From positions 186,001 through 250,000 of the forward strand of contig CAVSQL010000014.1 of the NCBI GenBank assembly GCA_963730065.1: a DNA stretch of 64,000 nt, read 5' to 3'. The translations under genes and the position numbers were made by a program. The stretch is from UBA9676 sp963730065. GTDB lineage: Bacteria > Actinomycetota > Actinomycetes > Streptosporangiales > Streptosporangiaceae. The notes below the pieces were generated by a model. The model was given only the letters and a program-made list of their open reading frames with translations, did not search any database and was not told the origin of the DNA. Below are positions 63,492 to 64,000 of this stretch, one piece after another (position 1 is the stretch's first letter; each line of letters begins with the position of its first letter).

Positions 63492-63650
63492 ATGCTCGCG
63501 ATCATCGCCCTCGTCGTCATCGCCATCGTGGCCCTGACCATCCTCAGCCTCACCGTGCACGTCCTGTTCTCGCTGTTCTCTCCCTTGGTGCTGGTGCTCA
63601 TCGCCATCCTGGTCTGGATGACGTTCCGCACCCGCCGCTCCCATCGGTAG
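63492..63650 (+). CDS. Mini membrane protein downstream of PspC
   Basis: A 52-residue peptide: MLAIIALVVIAIVALTILSL, then TVHVLFSLFSPLVLVLIAIL and VWMTFRTRRSHR. It is almost entirely two hydrophobic helices with a basic C-terminal end in the cytosol. GGAG at about 63477 precedes ATG 63492 at about 11 nt. Its place in the operon suggests a partner of PspC. Family not certain. Confidence 0.75.
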   Translation: MLAIIALVVIAIVALTILSLTVHVLFSLFSPLVLVLIAILVWMTFRTRRSHR

Positions 63651-63791
63651 CTCTGGCCCGGCTGGCCCGGTCACGCCGGTCAAGGTGTTCGCCCATGCCA
63701 AGGGTGATCCGTTCGGCGCTACGACGCACAGGTTCCGGCGCGGGCAGAGCCAGTGAGACGTGTTGCCGGCCGATCTGGATAGCCTGCGGGG

Positions 63792-64000
63792 GTGAATGCT
63801 CCGCAGCCGGCGCCGGGTTCCCCGCGGAAGGTCATCCTGGATTGCGACCCAGGCATCGACGACGCGCTGGCGATCGCCTTTGCCTGCGGTCATCCTTGCC
63901 TGGACCTGCGCGGGGTGACGACCGTGGCGGGAAACGTGGGCCTGGCGCTGACCACGGCCAACGCGCTGAGTGTGCTGGAGCTCGCCGGTTGCCAGGATGT
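63792..64000 (+). CDS. Nucleoside hydrolase (IUNH), N-terminus only
   Basis: The first about 70 codons of an inosine-uridine nucleoside hydrolase: KVILDCDPGIDDALAIAFAC (residues about 13-32) with the Ca-binding DxDxxxDD motif DCDPGIDDAL, then LRGVTTVAGNVGLALTTANA (TVAGN) and LSVLELAG. The enzyme hydrolyses ribonucleosides to base and ribose. GTG 63792 is the natural start. The remainder lies beyond the window. Confidence 0.93.
   Translation, partial: MNAPQPAPGSPRKVILDCDPGIDDALAIAFACGHPCLDLRGVTTVAGNVGLALTTANALSVLELAGCQD

Overview
The window is high-GC DNA with GC-biased third positions, many GTG starts and several leaderless-looking promoters. The gene families point to a soil-type actinomycete: DUF3145 and DUF1918 proteins, phosphatidylinositol mannoside (PIM) acyltransferase and mannosyltransferase remnants, SigE-like, ECF42-like and SigG/SigJ-like sigma factors, an Rpf/LysM-type muralytic protein, and a ClpC with an upstream ClgR-like box. 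No rRNA, tRNA or CRISPR array was seen, so the genus is left open.

Layout. 1-10.5 kb: a beta-propeller lipoprotein running off the left edge, a SHOCT protein with a cation-diffusion-facilitator exporter, a two-gene HTH/Clp-N module with tandem palindromic operators, an SDR, a VOC protein, a LysR regulator divergent from an NmrA-like reductase, and a DHA2-type MFS exporter. 10.5-24.3 kb: an IS110-family copy with a frameshift that appears to interrupt a secreted-protein gene, a DGPF(YCII)/ECF42 pair, an amidohydrolase remnant, a quinone-oxidoreductase-like enzyme, small actinobacterial proteins of unknown function, an ankyrin protein, an intact IS110 element and a frameshifted acetyltransferase. 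24.3-31.8 kb: a SigE-type sigma factor with its membrane partner, two VOC genes divergent from TetR across a palindrome, a tandemly duplicated mini zinc-ribbon gene, decaying patA-pimA, a small wHTH gene with an AT-rich operator, and DUF1918.

31.8-42 kb: clpC with promoter signals, an integrase scrap, a SAM methyltransferase, a SnoaL-tailed ECF sigma factor behind a long cruciform, a RibD/DHFR-like fusion, CBS and SnoaL proteins, and remnants of an MFS exporter, a small conserved protein and an XRE/NB-ARC-type regulator. 42-49.8 kb is mobile: a LysM/transglycosylase gene, then a 1.86 kb unit with IS5-type inverted repeats holding an APH-family kinase and an N-truncated transposase, then directly an unrelated IS with its own inverted repeats and a split transposase, then a conjugation-type pair (FtsK/TraD-like ATPase and a replication-relaxation protein).

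49.8-64 kb looks like ordinary chromosome: a GT28-like glycosyltransferase overlapping hopanoid radical-SAM hpnJ, two EamA/DMT-like membrane proteins around a flavin amine oxidase, DUF3145, a secreted repeat protein, HrpA-type RNA helicase, a PspC protein with a mini membrane protein, and the start of a nucleoside hydrolase.

About eight genes are split by single-base shifts, several in short G or C runs. Either 10-47 kb is a decaying accessory region, or the assembly carries residual homopolymer errors. Reads or a related genome would separate these. The most distinctive systems are the HTH/Clp-N autoregulated pair, the APH-carrying IS5-type unit, the hpnJ-glycosyltransferase operon and the Replic_Relax/TraD pair.
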